Shown here one piece after another: positions 7,886-13,475 of a stretch of DNA of 13,475 nt (position 1 is the first letter of the stretch; each line of letters begins with the position of its first letter). Origin of the DNA: CAYYIS01 sp964470965 (lineage in GTDB: Bacteria; JAAXHH01; JABIQT01); contig CAYYIS010000081.1 in assembly GCA_964470965.1 (NCBI GenBank), forward strand, positions 1-13,475. The letters are read 5' to 3'. The position numbers and the translations under genes are program-made. The notes beneath the pieces were generated by a model that searched no databases, was not told the DNA's origin, and saw nothing but the letters and a program-made list of their open reading frames with translations.

Positions 7886-8077
7886 ATGGATATTTTTTTT
7901 ATAACACTAGGTGCTTTCGGCACTTTCATCTTTGCCATGGCTATTGGCGTAATTATCGGGAAACGGAGTATCAAGGGTAGTTGCGGTGGCCCCGGTGGCT
8001 GTGACCTCTGTGGGGCCGACGGTGAGGAAATGCCGGGAGACAATCCTGCTTGCCGGGTACATGACAGAGCGTCTTAG
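7886..8077 (+). CDS. nqrM: NQR assembly/maturation protein NqrM (DUF539)
   Basis: NqrM is a small membrane protein shown in Vibrio to be needed for NQR assembly, probably by delivering Fe to the NqrD/NqrE cysteine site. This 63-residue protein has one membrane helix (about 4-24) with the family pattern FAMAIGVIIGKRSIKGSCGG, then a short cysteine-rich tail. Four cysteines, C33, C39, C42 and C56, match the number described for the family; C33 is at the position reported as essential. AAGGGA (7874-7879) precedes the ATG at 6-nt spacing, and the gene starts 3 nt after apbE, so it is certainly part of the operon. The tail is shorter than I recall for the Vibrio protein. It is the last gene of the cluster before a convergent gene. 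Confidence 0.93.
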   Translation: MDIFFITLGAFGTFIFAMAIGVIIGKRSIKGSCGGPGGCDLCGADGEEMPGDNPACRVHDRAS

Positions 8078-8145
8078 ACTCGTTCAGCCATACAAATTGC
8101 ACTACGGTCTTTAGATCGCTTGAACCCGCAAACTGTCCTCCGATC

Positions 8146-8171
8146 ACCGAATTGGAATTACACCATTCGGT
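8146..8171. terminator. Possible bidirectional terminator between convergent genes
   Basis: ACCGAAT (8146-8152) and ATTCGGT (8165-8171) form a perfect 7-bp stem with a 12-nt loop. The structure straddles the stop codon of the minus-strand dehydratase and follows nqrM by about 70 nt. Neither strand has a clear T run after it, so intrinsic termination is only a suggestion from the position between convergent genes. Confidence 0.3.
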
Positions 8172-9312
8172 CTTCCAGCCATTCCTTTGTCACCTCAATA
8201 CCGAATCCCGGGGCGTCGTTCGGCGTCAGGTAGCCGTCTTTAATCACTGCTGTACCGGGTAGATAGACCATTTCCTCAAGCGGTACACCGGGGGGCGATA
8301 CACCCTGGGACCGTTCCCCCCAGACGGCGGCAGGCATGGCGTACACGAGATGCTGGCCGTAAGGGTTGTTCATGCTGGCATGAGGGATGACCGTTAGGCC
8401 GGCCGACTCCGCCATTTTGCAGATCTTTTCGACGGCTGTGATACCGCCTGCCCACAACACATCCGGCTGCAGTATATCCACGTGTTTATGAGCGATCACA
8501 TTGGCGAACGTGGGGGGCAGATACCAGTGCTCGCCGGAAGCCAGAGTCTGCCAGGGCAGGCGCTCACGGACGCCCTGATAAGATACGAAGTCTTCAGGGC
8601 AGACATAGTCTTCCAGCCATTTGAGTCGGTAAGGCCGCAGCGTCTCGGCCAGGCGAACCGTGTACTCCACGTCCATCGACAGCCAGCAATCCAGCATCAG
8701 TTCCACATCATCACCGACCAGCTCGCGTGTTCTGCTGACCAGATCTTCGTTCTTCTTCAGACCGTCCAATCCGTCTTCCGGTCCATAAGGCGTGAACACC
8801 TTGGTGGCTTTAAACCCTAACTCCATGTACCAGCTCGTGTCGAATCCGGTCGCGTAACAGAATACAGCGTCTTTCTGCGGCCCACCGAGCAGTTCGTATA
8901 CGGGTTTGTTCAGAAGTTTTCCTTTCAGATCCCAGACAGCGGTATCCACGGCGCTTATGGCGTAGCCGGCCAGACCAGGCCCGCCGTAAGGCGCGGTCAT
9001 GCGGACCATCATATCCCATACTTTCTCCGTAGCCACACACGATTCACCAACCAGGTTCGGTGCGAAATGATCGTTTATTACGGAAACAACCGGAGCCCCG
9101 TAGATGGAAACTCCAAGGCCCCACGTTCCGTCCTCAGCCGTAGCCACACAGGCTACGCTCTTCCAGGGTGGGTGGCCGCCTTGTCTCAGGCGTGGATAGC
9201 GGAAAATGGGTTTCCCCATTTGGGTAGGCCGGTTATTGCTAGATCCGCGTGGTTGTGTGGTGGGCCTGGGGGACAGATCAATCTCAAATGCCACGATAGA
9301 TGATATGTTCAT
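8158..9312 (-). CDS. Enolase-superfamily sugar-acid dehydratase, L-rhamnonate dehydratase-like
   Basis: A member of the mandelate racemase/muconate lactonizing group that most resembles RhmD, which dehydrates L-rhamnonate to 2-keto-3-deoxy-rhamnonate with Mg2+. From the ATG at 9312 it has 384 residues (RhmD about 400). The metal ligands are all visible: D208 in LMLDCW, E234 in KWLEDY and E261 in ASGEHW. The general-base histidine is H311 in VIPHAS, with D284 in LQPDV as its likely dyad partner. The shared pieces YATG, GF-x4-K and YGPEDG recall RhmD. The N-terminal substrate loop differs and its histidines are not obvious, so the exact acid (rhamnonate, fuconate, galactonate or another) is open. 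The frame extends to 9366, but AAGGTG (9317-9322) fixes the start at 9312. No aldolase, kinase or transporter partner lies nearby. Confidence 0.88.
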   Translation of the reverse strand: MNISSIVAFEIDLSPRPTTQPRGSSNNRPTQMGKPIFRYPRLRQGGHPPWKSVACVATAEDGTWGLGVSIYGAPVVSVINDHFAPNLVGESCVATEKVWDMMVRMTAPYGGPGLAGYAISAVDTAVWDLKGKLLNKPVYELLGGPQKDAVFCYATGFDTSWYMELGFKATKVFTPYGPEDGLDGLKKNEDLVSRTRELVGDDVELMLDCWLSMDVEYTVRLAETLRPYRLKWLEDYVCPEDFVSYQGVRERLPWQTLASGEHWYLPPTFANVIAHKHVDILQPDVLWAGGITAVEKICKMAESAGLTVIPHASMNNPYGQHLVYAMPAAVWGERSQGVSPPGVPLEEMVYLPGTAVIKDGYLTPNDAPGFGIEVTKEWLEDRMV

Positions 9313-9365
9313 AACACACCTTTTTCTCTGTAAAACAGGTGATTTGTAGGTTTGTGCTCGCATCA

Positions 9366-9395
9366 ACTATAATACTTGCAGCACAACAGTGCCAG
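9366..9395 (-). promoter_or_regulatory. Candidate promoter of the dehydratase gene
   Basis: On the minus strand, CTGGCA (9390-9395) and TATAGT (9366-9371) match the -35 (4 of 6) and -10 (5 of 6) sigma70 hexamers with an 18-nt spacer. Transcription would start near 9358 and leave a leader of about 45 nt. This also argues against a translation start at 9366, which would overlap the -10. Confidence 0.4.
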
Positions 9396-9397
9396 CA

Positions 9398-9565
9398 TTA
9401 CGTTCCCCCGGCAGGGAAGACAGCCTCAATGCCGGTGGCGATCCCTACAGTTGACGCACGGGAATAGGCGGCGATACACCTGAACGCTACGCTAACGCGG
9501 GCATCTTTTGTAGCCTTGGTAAAGATGAGATTCATGTTGTAAAATGGACCGGTAAACAGCCGCAC
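9398..9565 (-). pseudogene. Unassigned short open frame, possible gene remnant
   Basis: A minus-strand frame is open from just after a TAG (9566-9568) to a TAA at 9398-9400; from its only ATG (9535) it would encode 45 residues, with DARVSVAFRCIAAYSRA in the middle. It has no ribosome site I can see. The VAFRC piece faintly recalls the GFRC end of formylglycine-generating-enzyme-like domains, but I cannot support that. Other frames overlap it: minus 9492-9602 (36 residues) and plus 9455-9592 (45 codons, no start). The segment could be a decayed 3' gene end on either strand, or plain noncoding DNA. Confidence 0.25.
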
Positions 9566-9643
9566 CTACTCCGTCGTCCTCCAAATCGGTAATACCTAAC
9601 ATATGATCAAAAGAAATTATCCTATTCTACGATTATTTTCTGA

Positions 9644-9672
9644 TTGCATCCACATACGCATTTTAATATATT
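9644..9672 (+). promoter_or_regulatory. Candidate promoter of the yggS operon
   Basis: TTGCAT (9644-9649) and TATATT (9667-9672) are separated by 17 nt. The -10 matches 5 of 6 and the -35 matches 3 of 6 of the sigma70 consensus. It sits in an AT-rich stretch 33 nt before the yggS ATG, where a promoter is needed because the upstream gene is divergent. Confidence 0.4.
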
Positions 9673-9705
9673 GGAAAACTAGCCTTTTTAAGGACAGCAT
9701 AGCCT

Positions 9706-10404
9706 ATGCCGACCATAGCGGATAATCTTAAGAGAGTTAACGAACGCATCGCAGTGGCCTCGTCGCGCTGTGGTTCCCCCGACCTGGAAGACATTCGACT
9801 GGTAGCGGTGTCAAAAACCAAACCGGTCTCTCTGTTGGAAGACGCCCTGGTCGCCGGTGCCACCGATCTCGGCGAAAACAGAGTTCAGGAAGCACTCGGA
9901 AAATACGATGTTCTCGGCGATCGAGCTACCTGGCACCTGATCGGTCACCTTCAGACCAACAAAGCGCGGCATGCAGTCCGGATGTTCGACATGATCCACT
10001 CGGTGGATCGGCTCCACCTGGGCGAAGAAATCAGTAAGCGGTGTCTGGTGTTGGGCAAAACAATGCCGGTGCTGATTCAGGTCAAAACCTCCGACGAAGA
10101 CACAAAAGCCGGAATCGCGCCAGAGCAGGCGCTTGAGCTGATCGAACAACTTTCAGCCTTGCCTGGGATATCCGTACAGGGACTGATGACTATACCCGCC
10201 CTGTCGACAGAACCCGACGATGCAAGGCCGGCTTTCGCATTGTTACGTGACCTAAGGGACCGAGTCGTATCCGCAGCCATTGACGATGTTGAAATGAGGT
10301 ATCTTTCCATGGGCATGACCCACGACTTCGAAGTGGCTATAGAGGAAGGCGCCAATATGATCAGGGTGGGTACCGCTATTTTTGGGGCCCGGCCGGTGTT
10401 TTAA
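9706..10404 (+). CDS. yggS: PLP homeostasis protein, YggS/PLPBP family
   Basis: YggS proteins bind pyridoxal 5'-phosphate on an alanine-racemase-like TIM barrel and help balance the PLP pool and amino-acid metabolism; no catalytic activity is established. The 232 residues match the usual length. The PLP lysine is K37 in LVAVSKTKP. Other signatures are LGENRVQEAL, WHLIGHLQTNKAR, and SMGMTHDFEVAIEEGANMIRVGTAIFG at the C-terminus, which holds the phosphate-binding part. The ATG at 9706 follows AAGGA (9690-9694) at 11 nt, slightly long. It is the first gene of the right-hand operon; yggT starts 10 nt after its stop. In many bacteria proC lies between yggS and yggT; here it is absent. Confidence 0.95.
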   Translation: MPTIADNLKRVNERIAVASSRCGSPDLEDIRLVAVSKTKPVSLLEDALVAGATDLGENRVQEALGKYDVLGDRATWHLIGHLQTNKARHAVRMFDMIHSVDRLHLGEEISKRCLVLGKTMPVLIQVKTSDEDTKAGIAPEQALELIEQLSALPGISVQGLMTIPALSTEPDDARPAFALLRDLRDRVVSAAIDDVEMRYLSMGMTHDFEVAIEEGANMIRVGTAIFGARPVF

Positions 10405-10408
10405 GGAG
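10403..10408 (+). promoter_or_regulatory. Ribosome binding site that decides the yggT start
   Basis: AAGGAG overlaps the yggS stop codon and lies 6 nt before the ATG at 10415. An upstream in-frame TTG at 10382 lies inside yggS and lacks a site. Confidence 0.7.
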
Positions 10409-10414
10409 TCCGTT

Positions 10415-11239
10415 ATGGGCATTATAGATCTTGCGTTCAAGGCGTATATGCTGGCCCTGGGGTTGCGTTTGTTTATGCCTCACGTCACCAACTTCACGGA
10501 CAATTCGCTGATGAGAGGTGTGTTCAACTTCACCGAACCGTTTCTCGCGATTCTGCGTCAGATCGTGCCGAGAGGAAAACAGGGGTTTGACTGGTCACCG
10601 TTGATCGGGATCATGCTTGTGATCGTAGTCCGGGGGCTTTTATTGAGTACTGCGGCCGGCATGCCGGCGAGTATGGGTATAATAAGCAGTGCCGTGGAGA
10701 TTGAAGACTTCGTCGTAACCTTGCTCTCTGTTGTTTTCCTGGGTGTGTTTTTGATATCGATCGGCACACCGTTCGGGTTCAGTCAGATAGGTCATGTTAT
10801 GGTCAACATGACAGATCCGATCCTTTTTCCTTTGCGTCGATTGATCGGGCGCGCCCCCAACGGAGCGGATGTCGCCGCCATAATCGCCATCCTGTTGTTG
10901 GGTGCCGTGCATGGGTTGGTACTCTATCAGCTGAACGCGGCATTCGGGGGTAACGAACCGGCAGGAGATATCACTGCCTATCTTGGAAGCGGTGTGGGAA
11001 GTGTGTTGATATCTCTTCTGAATACACTGTACTGGATCATGTTGATTCGGGTAATTCTGACTTGGTTCGCCCCGGATCCGAATACACCGATATTCCAGTT
11101 GCTGATTATCTATACGGATCCAATTCTCGACCCGATCCGCCGTGTAATGCCTTCGACATACGGAATCGATTTTTCACCGCTTATAGCGATATTAATCATC
11201 GGGTTTGTCAGTAGGAGTGTCGAACAATTTTTGCTGTAA
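10415..11239 (+). CDS. yggT: YGGT-family integral membrane protein with three repeats
   Basis: YGGT proteins are small membrane proteins of unclear role, linked by gene context to division, cell shape or osmotic stress. This one has 274 residues against about 190 for E. coli YggT (two repeats) and about 90 for single-repeat forms. Three copies of the repeat core are visible. Residues 40-68 begin TEPFLAILRQIVP and contain FDWSPLI; 133-162 begin TDPILFPLRRLIG, with the SPLI part replaced by VAAII; 234-262 begin TDPILDPIRRVMP and contain IDFSPLI. Each is flanked by hydrophobic helices, giving roughly six or more membrane segments. The middle copy is the most diverged. It lies between yggS and divIVA, the usual neighbourhood, with a 23-nt gap to divIVA. 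Confidence 0.92.
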   Translation: MGIIDLAFKAYMLALGLRLFMPHVTNFTDNSLMRGVFNFTEPFLAILRQIVPRGKQGFDWSPLIGIMLVIVVRGLLLSTAAGMPASMGIISSAVEIEDFVVTLLSVVFLGVFLISIGTPFGFSQIGHVMVNMTDPILFPLRRLIGRAPNGADVAAIIAILLLGAVHGLVLYQLNAAFGGNEPAGDITAYLGSGVGSVLISLLNTLYWIMLIRVILTWFAPDPNTPIFQLLIIYTDPILDPIRRVMPSTYGIDFSPLIAILIIGFVSRSVEQFLL

Positions 11240-11252
11240 CCCTGATTATGGC

Positions 11253-11259
11253 GAGGTGA
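11253..11259 (+). promoter_or_regulatory. Ribosome binding site supporting a TTG start for divIVA
   Basis: GAGGTGA is an excellent match to the 16S tail, 3 nt before TTG 11263. Its own last three bases form an in-frame TGA, so the protein cannot start earlier, and the next ATG would remove the conserved N-terminus. Confidence 0.65.
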
Positions 11260-11262
11260 CTA

Positions 11263-11763
11263 TTGAGCCTTTCTCCTGAAGATATCCGAGGCCGGGAATT
11301 TAAACAGCGCTGGGTAAGCGGTTACGACATGGATCAGGTCGAAACCTTTTTAAAGAACTTGGCTGACACGTATGAGACGCTGCTGACGGAAAACGAATCG
11401 CTCAAAACCCTCCTGGCGAGTCAGGAGGGGGAACTGGATGATTTTAGAACCCGCCGCCGCCATCTGGAAGAGGCATTGGTCTCCGCACAGCAGGTGATCG
11501 ATGAGATGAAGGTCAATGCCAGAAAAGAGGCGGAACTGATCGTTAAAGAGGCGGAGCATCAGGCAGACCGATGGATTGCGGATGCCAACACCCAGGTTCT
11601 CGAGATAAAACGGGAACTTAACGACCTCGATGTATTCAGGCGAGGCTACGAGGTAAAACTTCGATCTTTGCTTGAATCTCACCTGGAATTACTGGACACC
11701 ATGCGGGCACCGGAACCACGAGACGGAGAGGTTGGAAACAAGGAGCCGAAGGTACAATCATGA
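11263..11763 (+). CDS. divIVA: DivIVA-domain protein
   Basis: DivIVA-type proteins are coiled-coil scaffolds that bind curved membrane and recruit division or polar-growth partners. The 166 residues start with the lipid-binding domain signature SLSPEDIRGREFKQRW and GYDMDQVETFLKNLADTYE (residues 2-38), then a long charged coiled coil (about 39-145) and an FRRGYEVKLRSLLESHLELL end as in family members. The C-terminal 18 residues are polar and probably disordered. The start is TTG at 11263, fixed by an in-frame stop at 11257 and a strong GAGGTGA. Its TGA overlaps the next gene's ATG by 4 nt (ATGA at 11760-11763), implying coupled translation. Gene order yggT-divIVA is widespread. Confidence 0.92.
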   Translation: MSLSPEDIRGREFKQRWVSGYDMDQVETFLKNLADTYETLLTENESLKTLLASQEGELDDFRTRRRHLEEALVSAQQVIDEMKVNARKEAELIVKEAEHQADRWIADANTQVLEIKRELNDLDVFRRGYEVKLRSLLESHLELLDTMRAPEPRDGEVGNKEPKVQS

Positions 11764-12524
11764 CCGTTCCGGGTCATGCCTATGGGTATAATGATCTGGT
11801 CGATCGAGCGGAGACAATCCGGCATCGGATCCACGGAGAGAGGATCATCGGCCTTGCCGGACCAGATGGGATAATGCCGGATGCCATAGGCTATTCGAAT
11901 CTTAAAGAATCTTGGGCGCCGTTTTTAGGTATTTATGAACAAAATGGCCTGACGGCACTGATGCTGCCCGGGGTTACGCATTCGGTCGATCCGCGGCGGA
12001 TCGCCGCCATACGCCTGATCAAATTTCTGGGTGGCCGATATCTTGTAACGGTCGGACATTGCACCGCACTGCGCACACGCATTCCGGAGCGCGGTGTTGT
12101 TCTGATCGCCGACCATGTGAACCTGACCGGAAATAATCCACTTGTCGGTTCGAACGATGATCGCATCGGCCCACGCTTTTCGAGTATGACCGAGCCGTAC
12201 GACCTGCGCCTGCTGGATCGGGCGGAACGATCCGCTTTAGAAGGGGGAATAACAGCACCAAGGTGTGTTTTTGCGGGTATTGGTGCTTCGCCGACACCGG
12301 CGGAATGTCGGTACCTCGCGTACTCAGGTGCCGATATTTATGGATTCGGTATCATATCCGATACAATAACCGCTCAACATGCCGGGTTGCCGGTGATAGC
12401 CGCCGCCGATGTTGTCGCCAGACGTATTCCGGAGGGTCCGATTTCTCAAGAACCGGCAATAGCCGACACGGCAGCGTTATCCGACAACCTGTTAGGCATA
12501 GTGGAACGGTTGATGATGTCGTAA
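11760..12524 (+). CDS. Purine nucleoside phosphorylase-like protein with degenerate active site
   Basis: This 254-residue protein has the fold signatures of the trimeric PNP/MTAP family: IADHVNLTGNNPLVGSND with IGPRF (about 116-140), TPAECRYLAYSGADIYGFGI (about 179-198) and ITAQHAGLPVIAAADVV. Normal members split nucleosides with phosphate. Active-site positions are altered when aligned by eye: the phosphate loop GSGLG is replaced by AGPDG (33-37); the GHxG histidine by W52; GRxHxYEGY by GVTHSVDPR, losing the arginine and tyrosine; NAAGG by GHCTA; the FET glutamate that binds purine by PTP; GMST by GFGI; and the TN asparagine by alanine or aspartate. It is also about 20 residues short near the N-terminus. 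Frame and fold motifs are intact, so it is probably an expressed non-catalytic or altered-ligand homologue. It overlaps divIVA by 4 nt. Confidence 0.82.
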   Translation: MTVPGHAYGYNDLVDRAETIRHRIHGERIIGLAGPDGIMPDAIGYSNLKESWAPFLGIYEQNGLTALMLPGVTHSVDPRRIAAIRLIKFLGGRYLVTVGHCTALRTRIPERGVVLIADHVNLTGNNPLVGSNDDRIGPRFSSMTEPYDLRLLDRAERSALEGGITAPRCVFAGIGASPTPAECRYLAYSGADIYGFGIISDTITAQHAGLPVIAAADVVARRIPEGPISQEPAIADTAALSDNLLGIVERLMMS

Positions 12525-12559
12525 CACTTTACCATGGCTACGAAGTATCTTCATTTCTT

Positions 12560-12565
12560 GGAGGT
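12560..12565 (+). promoter_or_regulatory. Ribosome binding site that decides the dksA/traR-like start
   Basis: GGAGGT is 4 nt (5 nt from GGAGG) before the ATG at 12570. An ATG at 12534 in the same frame has no ribosome site and would add 12 residues not typical of the family. Confidence 0.7.
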
Positions 12566-12569
12566 ATTG

Positions 12570-12944
12570 ATGAAAGAGAAGAAACTGGAACATTATGAAC
12601 AGCTGTTGCTGAAGAAGCGTGAATCCCTGATGCATGAGTTGGGATACTTCGGCAAAAAGACCATGAATGCGGGCGGTGTCCGCGATGTTGCGGGAAGCCA
12701 TCCTTATTCAGAACATCCCGCGGATCAGGGAACCGAAATGATGGAACAGGAGCAGGCGTACAGTCTGGCCACCCGCGAGGGACGTTTCCTGTTTCATATA
12801 GACGAAGCATTGAATCGAATTAAAGACGGGTCGTACGGCATTTGTGTGGAATGCGAGGAACCTATTAATTCTAAGCGACTGGAAGCAGTACCCCATGCCC
12901 GTATGTGCATCGAGTGTAAATCCCGCGAGGAACACGACAACTAG
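12570..12944 (+). CDS. TraR/DksA-family zinc-finger protein
   Basis: DksA/TraR-type proteins enter the RNA polymerase secondary channel and tune initiation, often with ppGpp. The 124 residues show an N-terminal coiled coil (about 1-27), the family block HPADQGTEMMEQEQAYSLA (49-67), then FHIDEALNRIKDGSYGICVECEEPINSKRLEA, and a C4 zinc finger of C92, C95, C113 and C116 (ICVEC and MCIEC). The linker HPADQGTE is like the short TraR/DksA proteins of Firmicutes and deltaproteobacteria rather than E. coli DksA. It cannot be told from sequence whether it acts as true DksA or as a stress variant. It lies 45 nt after the PNP-like gene and 99 nt before lspA. Confidence 0.9.
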   Translation: MKEKKLEHYEQLLLKKRESLMHELGYFGKKTMNAGGVRDVAGSHPYSEHPADQGTEMMEQEQAYSLATREGRFLFHIDEALNRIKDGSYGICVECEEPINSKRLEAVPHARMCIECKSREEHDN

Positions 12945-12954
12945 CTGGTTTGTT

Positions 12955-12991
12955 TCGACGGGGCGCGCCCTTTTTGTTTTCGGTCCGTCGA
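12955..12991 (+). terminator. Nested hairpin and T-rich run after the dksA/traR-like gene
   Basis: A self-complementary GGGCGCGCCC (12961-12970) is followed at once by TTTTTGTTTT (12971-12980), as in an intrinsic terminator, but its stem can hold only three or so pairs. Around it, TCGACGG (12955-12961) pairs with CCGTCGA (12985-12991), a 7-bp outer stem with a 23-nt loop that contains the T run. The two structures are mutually exclusive at base 12961, so this could be a leaky terminator or a leader structure for lspA. Confidence 0.35.
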
Positions 12992-13043
12992 CCAAGTGTG
13001 TTTTATCGCCTGATCAACAAGTTTCACATAAACCGGTTCGACT

Positions 13044-13475
13044 TTGCCACTTTTAATAATTACGTTTCTTTCAGTAATCATTATCGATCAGGTCAGCAAG
13101 TACATCGTTCAGCAGTCGATGACGCTCTACTCATCGATCCCGGTGCTGGGTGAGTTCGTTAAGCTGACATATATTCACAATCCCGGCGCCGCCTTCGGAA
13201 TCATGCCCGGCAACCGAACTCTATTCCTGGTGCTATCGCTGATTGCTTGTGGTGTCATGGTCTACTACCTGTACATCATCCCGGCATCGGAAGTCTGGGG
13301 ACGCCGGGCGCTCATGGGCATCCTCGGCGGCGCAGTGGGAAACCTGATAGACCGTATTCGTTTCGGTGAAGTCACTGATTTCGTGGATATAGGGGTCGAC
13401 ACCATCAGATGGCCGGTTTTCAATGTAGCTGATATGGCCGTTACTATCGGTGTGGCTATCCTTTTCATTCGCCTC
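13044..13475 (+). CDS. lspA: Lipoprotein signal peptidase II (3' truncated by window end)
   Basis: LspA is the membrane aspartyl protease that cuts lipoprotein signal peptides before the lipidated cysteine. The 144 visible codons show a first helix ending in IIIDQVSKYIV (D15), YIHNPGAAFGIMPGNR (43-58), LGGAVGNLIDRIRFGEVTDF with catalytic D112, and PVFNVADMAVT with catalytic D130. About 20 residues should lie beyond the window. The frame has a stop (TAA 13029-13031) just before; TTG at 13044 is the first plausible start and gives the usual short N-terminus, but I see no ribosome site. The protein is functional by motif. It is likely co-transcribed with the genes upstream, although a possible terminator lies between. 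ApbE in this window may be one of its substrates. Confidence 0.95.
   Translation, partial: MPLLIITFLSVIIIDQVSKYIVQQSMTLYSSIPVLGEFVKLTYIHNPGAAFGIMPGNRTLFLVLSLIACGVMVYYLYIIPASEVWGRRALMGILGGAVGNLIDRIRFGEVTDFVDIGVDTIRWPVFNVADMAVTIGVAILFIRL

Larger units (their letters stand above)
9313..9705. other. Divergent intergenic region, 393 bp
   Basis: This lies between the starts of the minus-strand dehydratase and yggS. Near the left end is the dehydratase ribosome site (AAGGTG, minus, 9317-9322) and a candidate promoter (9366-9395). Near the right end is a candidate yggS promoter (9644-9672). The middle, about 9398-9602, holds short open frames on both strands with coding-like composition but no recognised family. 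The stretch 9601-9680 is AT-rich. No RNA gene or repeat array is apparent. Confidence 0.6.

Noticed and set aside
9378..9395. A sigma54-like TGGCAC on the minus strand upstream of the dehydratase
   Set aside because: The GG-to-GC distance is one base short of the strict sigma54 spacing and the TTGCA half is poor; the sigma70-like reading of the same stretch fits better.
9398..9535. Assigning the minus-strand frame to a formylglycine-generating-enzyme-like C-terminus
   Set aside because: Only a five-residue VAFRC resemblance supports it; the usual RGGSW motif is not visible upstream, and residues continue well past it.
12950..13153. A 67-residue plus-strand frame over the start of lspA
   Set aside because: It is in a different frame from the clear LspA motifs and contains no family signature; the lspA frame explains the region from 13044 on.

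Overview
The window looks like chromosomal DNA from an uncultivated, probably Gram-negative bacterium. It carries a complete Na+-pumping NADH:quinone reductase (NQR) operon, the tail of a bacterial V-type ATPase subunit A gene, and a conserved-looking chain of housekeeping genes (yggS, yggT, divIVA, a PNP-like gene, dksA/traR, lspA). An orphan enolase-superfamily sugar-acid dehydratase lies between these blocks. DivIVA, a V-type ATPase, NQR and a rhamnonate-dehydratase-like enzyme together fit a candidate phylum of the Latescibacterota or Fibrobacterota kind better than a proteobacterium. That placement is inference; no rRNA or other decisive marker is present.

Layout. (1) 2-508 (+): C-terminal 168 residues of V-type ATPase subunit A, running in from the left edge. 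(2) 509-737: AT-rich gap and nqrA leader with two inverted repeats. (3) 738-8077 (+): nqrA-B-C-D-E-F, then apbE and nqrM. The six structural subunits are tightly packed (1-nt and 8-nt overlaps, short gaps). apbE attaches FMN to the NqrB and NqrC threonines, and nqrM supplies the Fe assembly factor, so this is a self-contained sodium-pump cassette. (4) 8158-9312 (-): convergent RhmD-like dehydratase with its own candidate promoter. (5) 9313-9705: divergent intergenic region with short open frames on both strands that I cannot assign. (6) 9706-13475 (+): yggS, yggT, divIVA, PNP-like, dksA/traR and lspA, the last cut by the window end.

How they work together. NQR oxidises NADH, reduces quinone and exports Na+; the neighbouring V-type ATPase could use or build the same ion gradient, although its ion specificity cannot be read from subunit A. 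The second operon groups PLP homeostasis (YggS), membrane and division proteins (YggT, DivIVA), a DksA-type regulator and lipoprotein signal peptidase. ApbE here looks like a possible substrate of that peptidase.

Most notable points: the PNP-like protein keeps the family fold motifs but has lost nearly all recognisable phosphate- and purine-binding residues. The YggT protein has three YGGT repeats. ATPase subunit A is not followed by subunit B. An unassigned segment lies in the divergent intergenic region. divIVA and lspA both appear to start with TTG. I did not see a clearly new multi-gene system; the novelty is in individual components.
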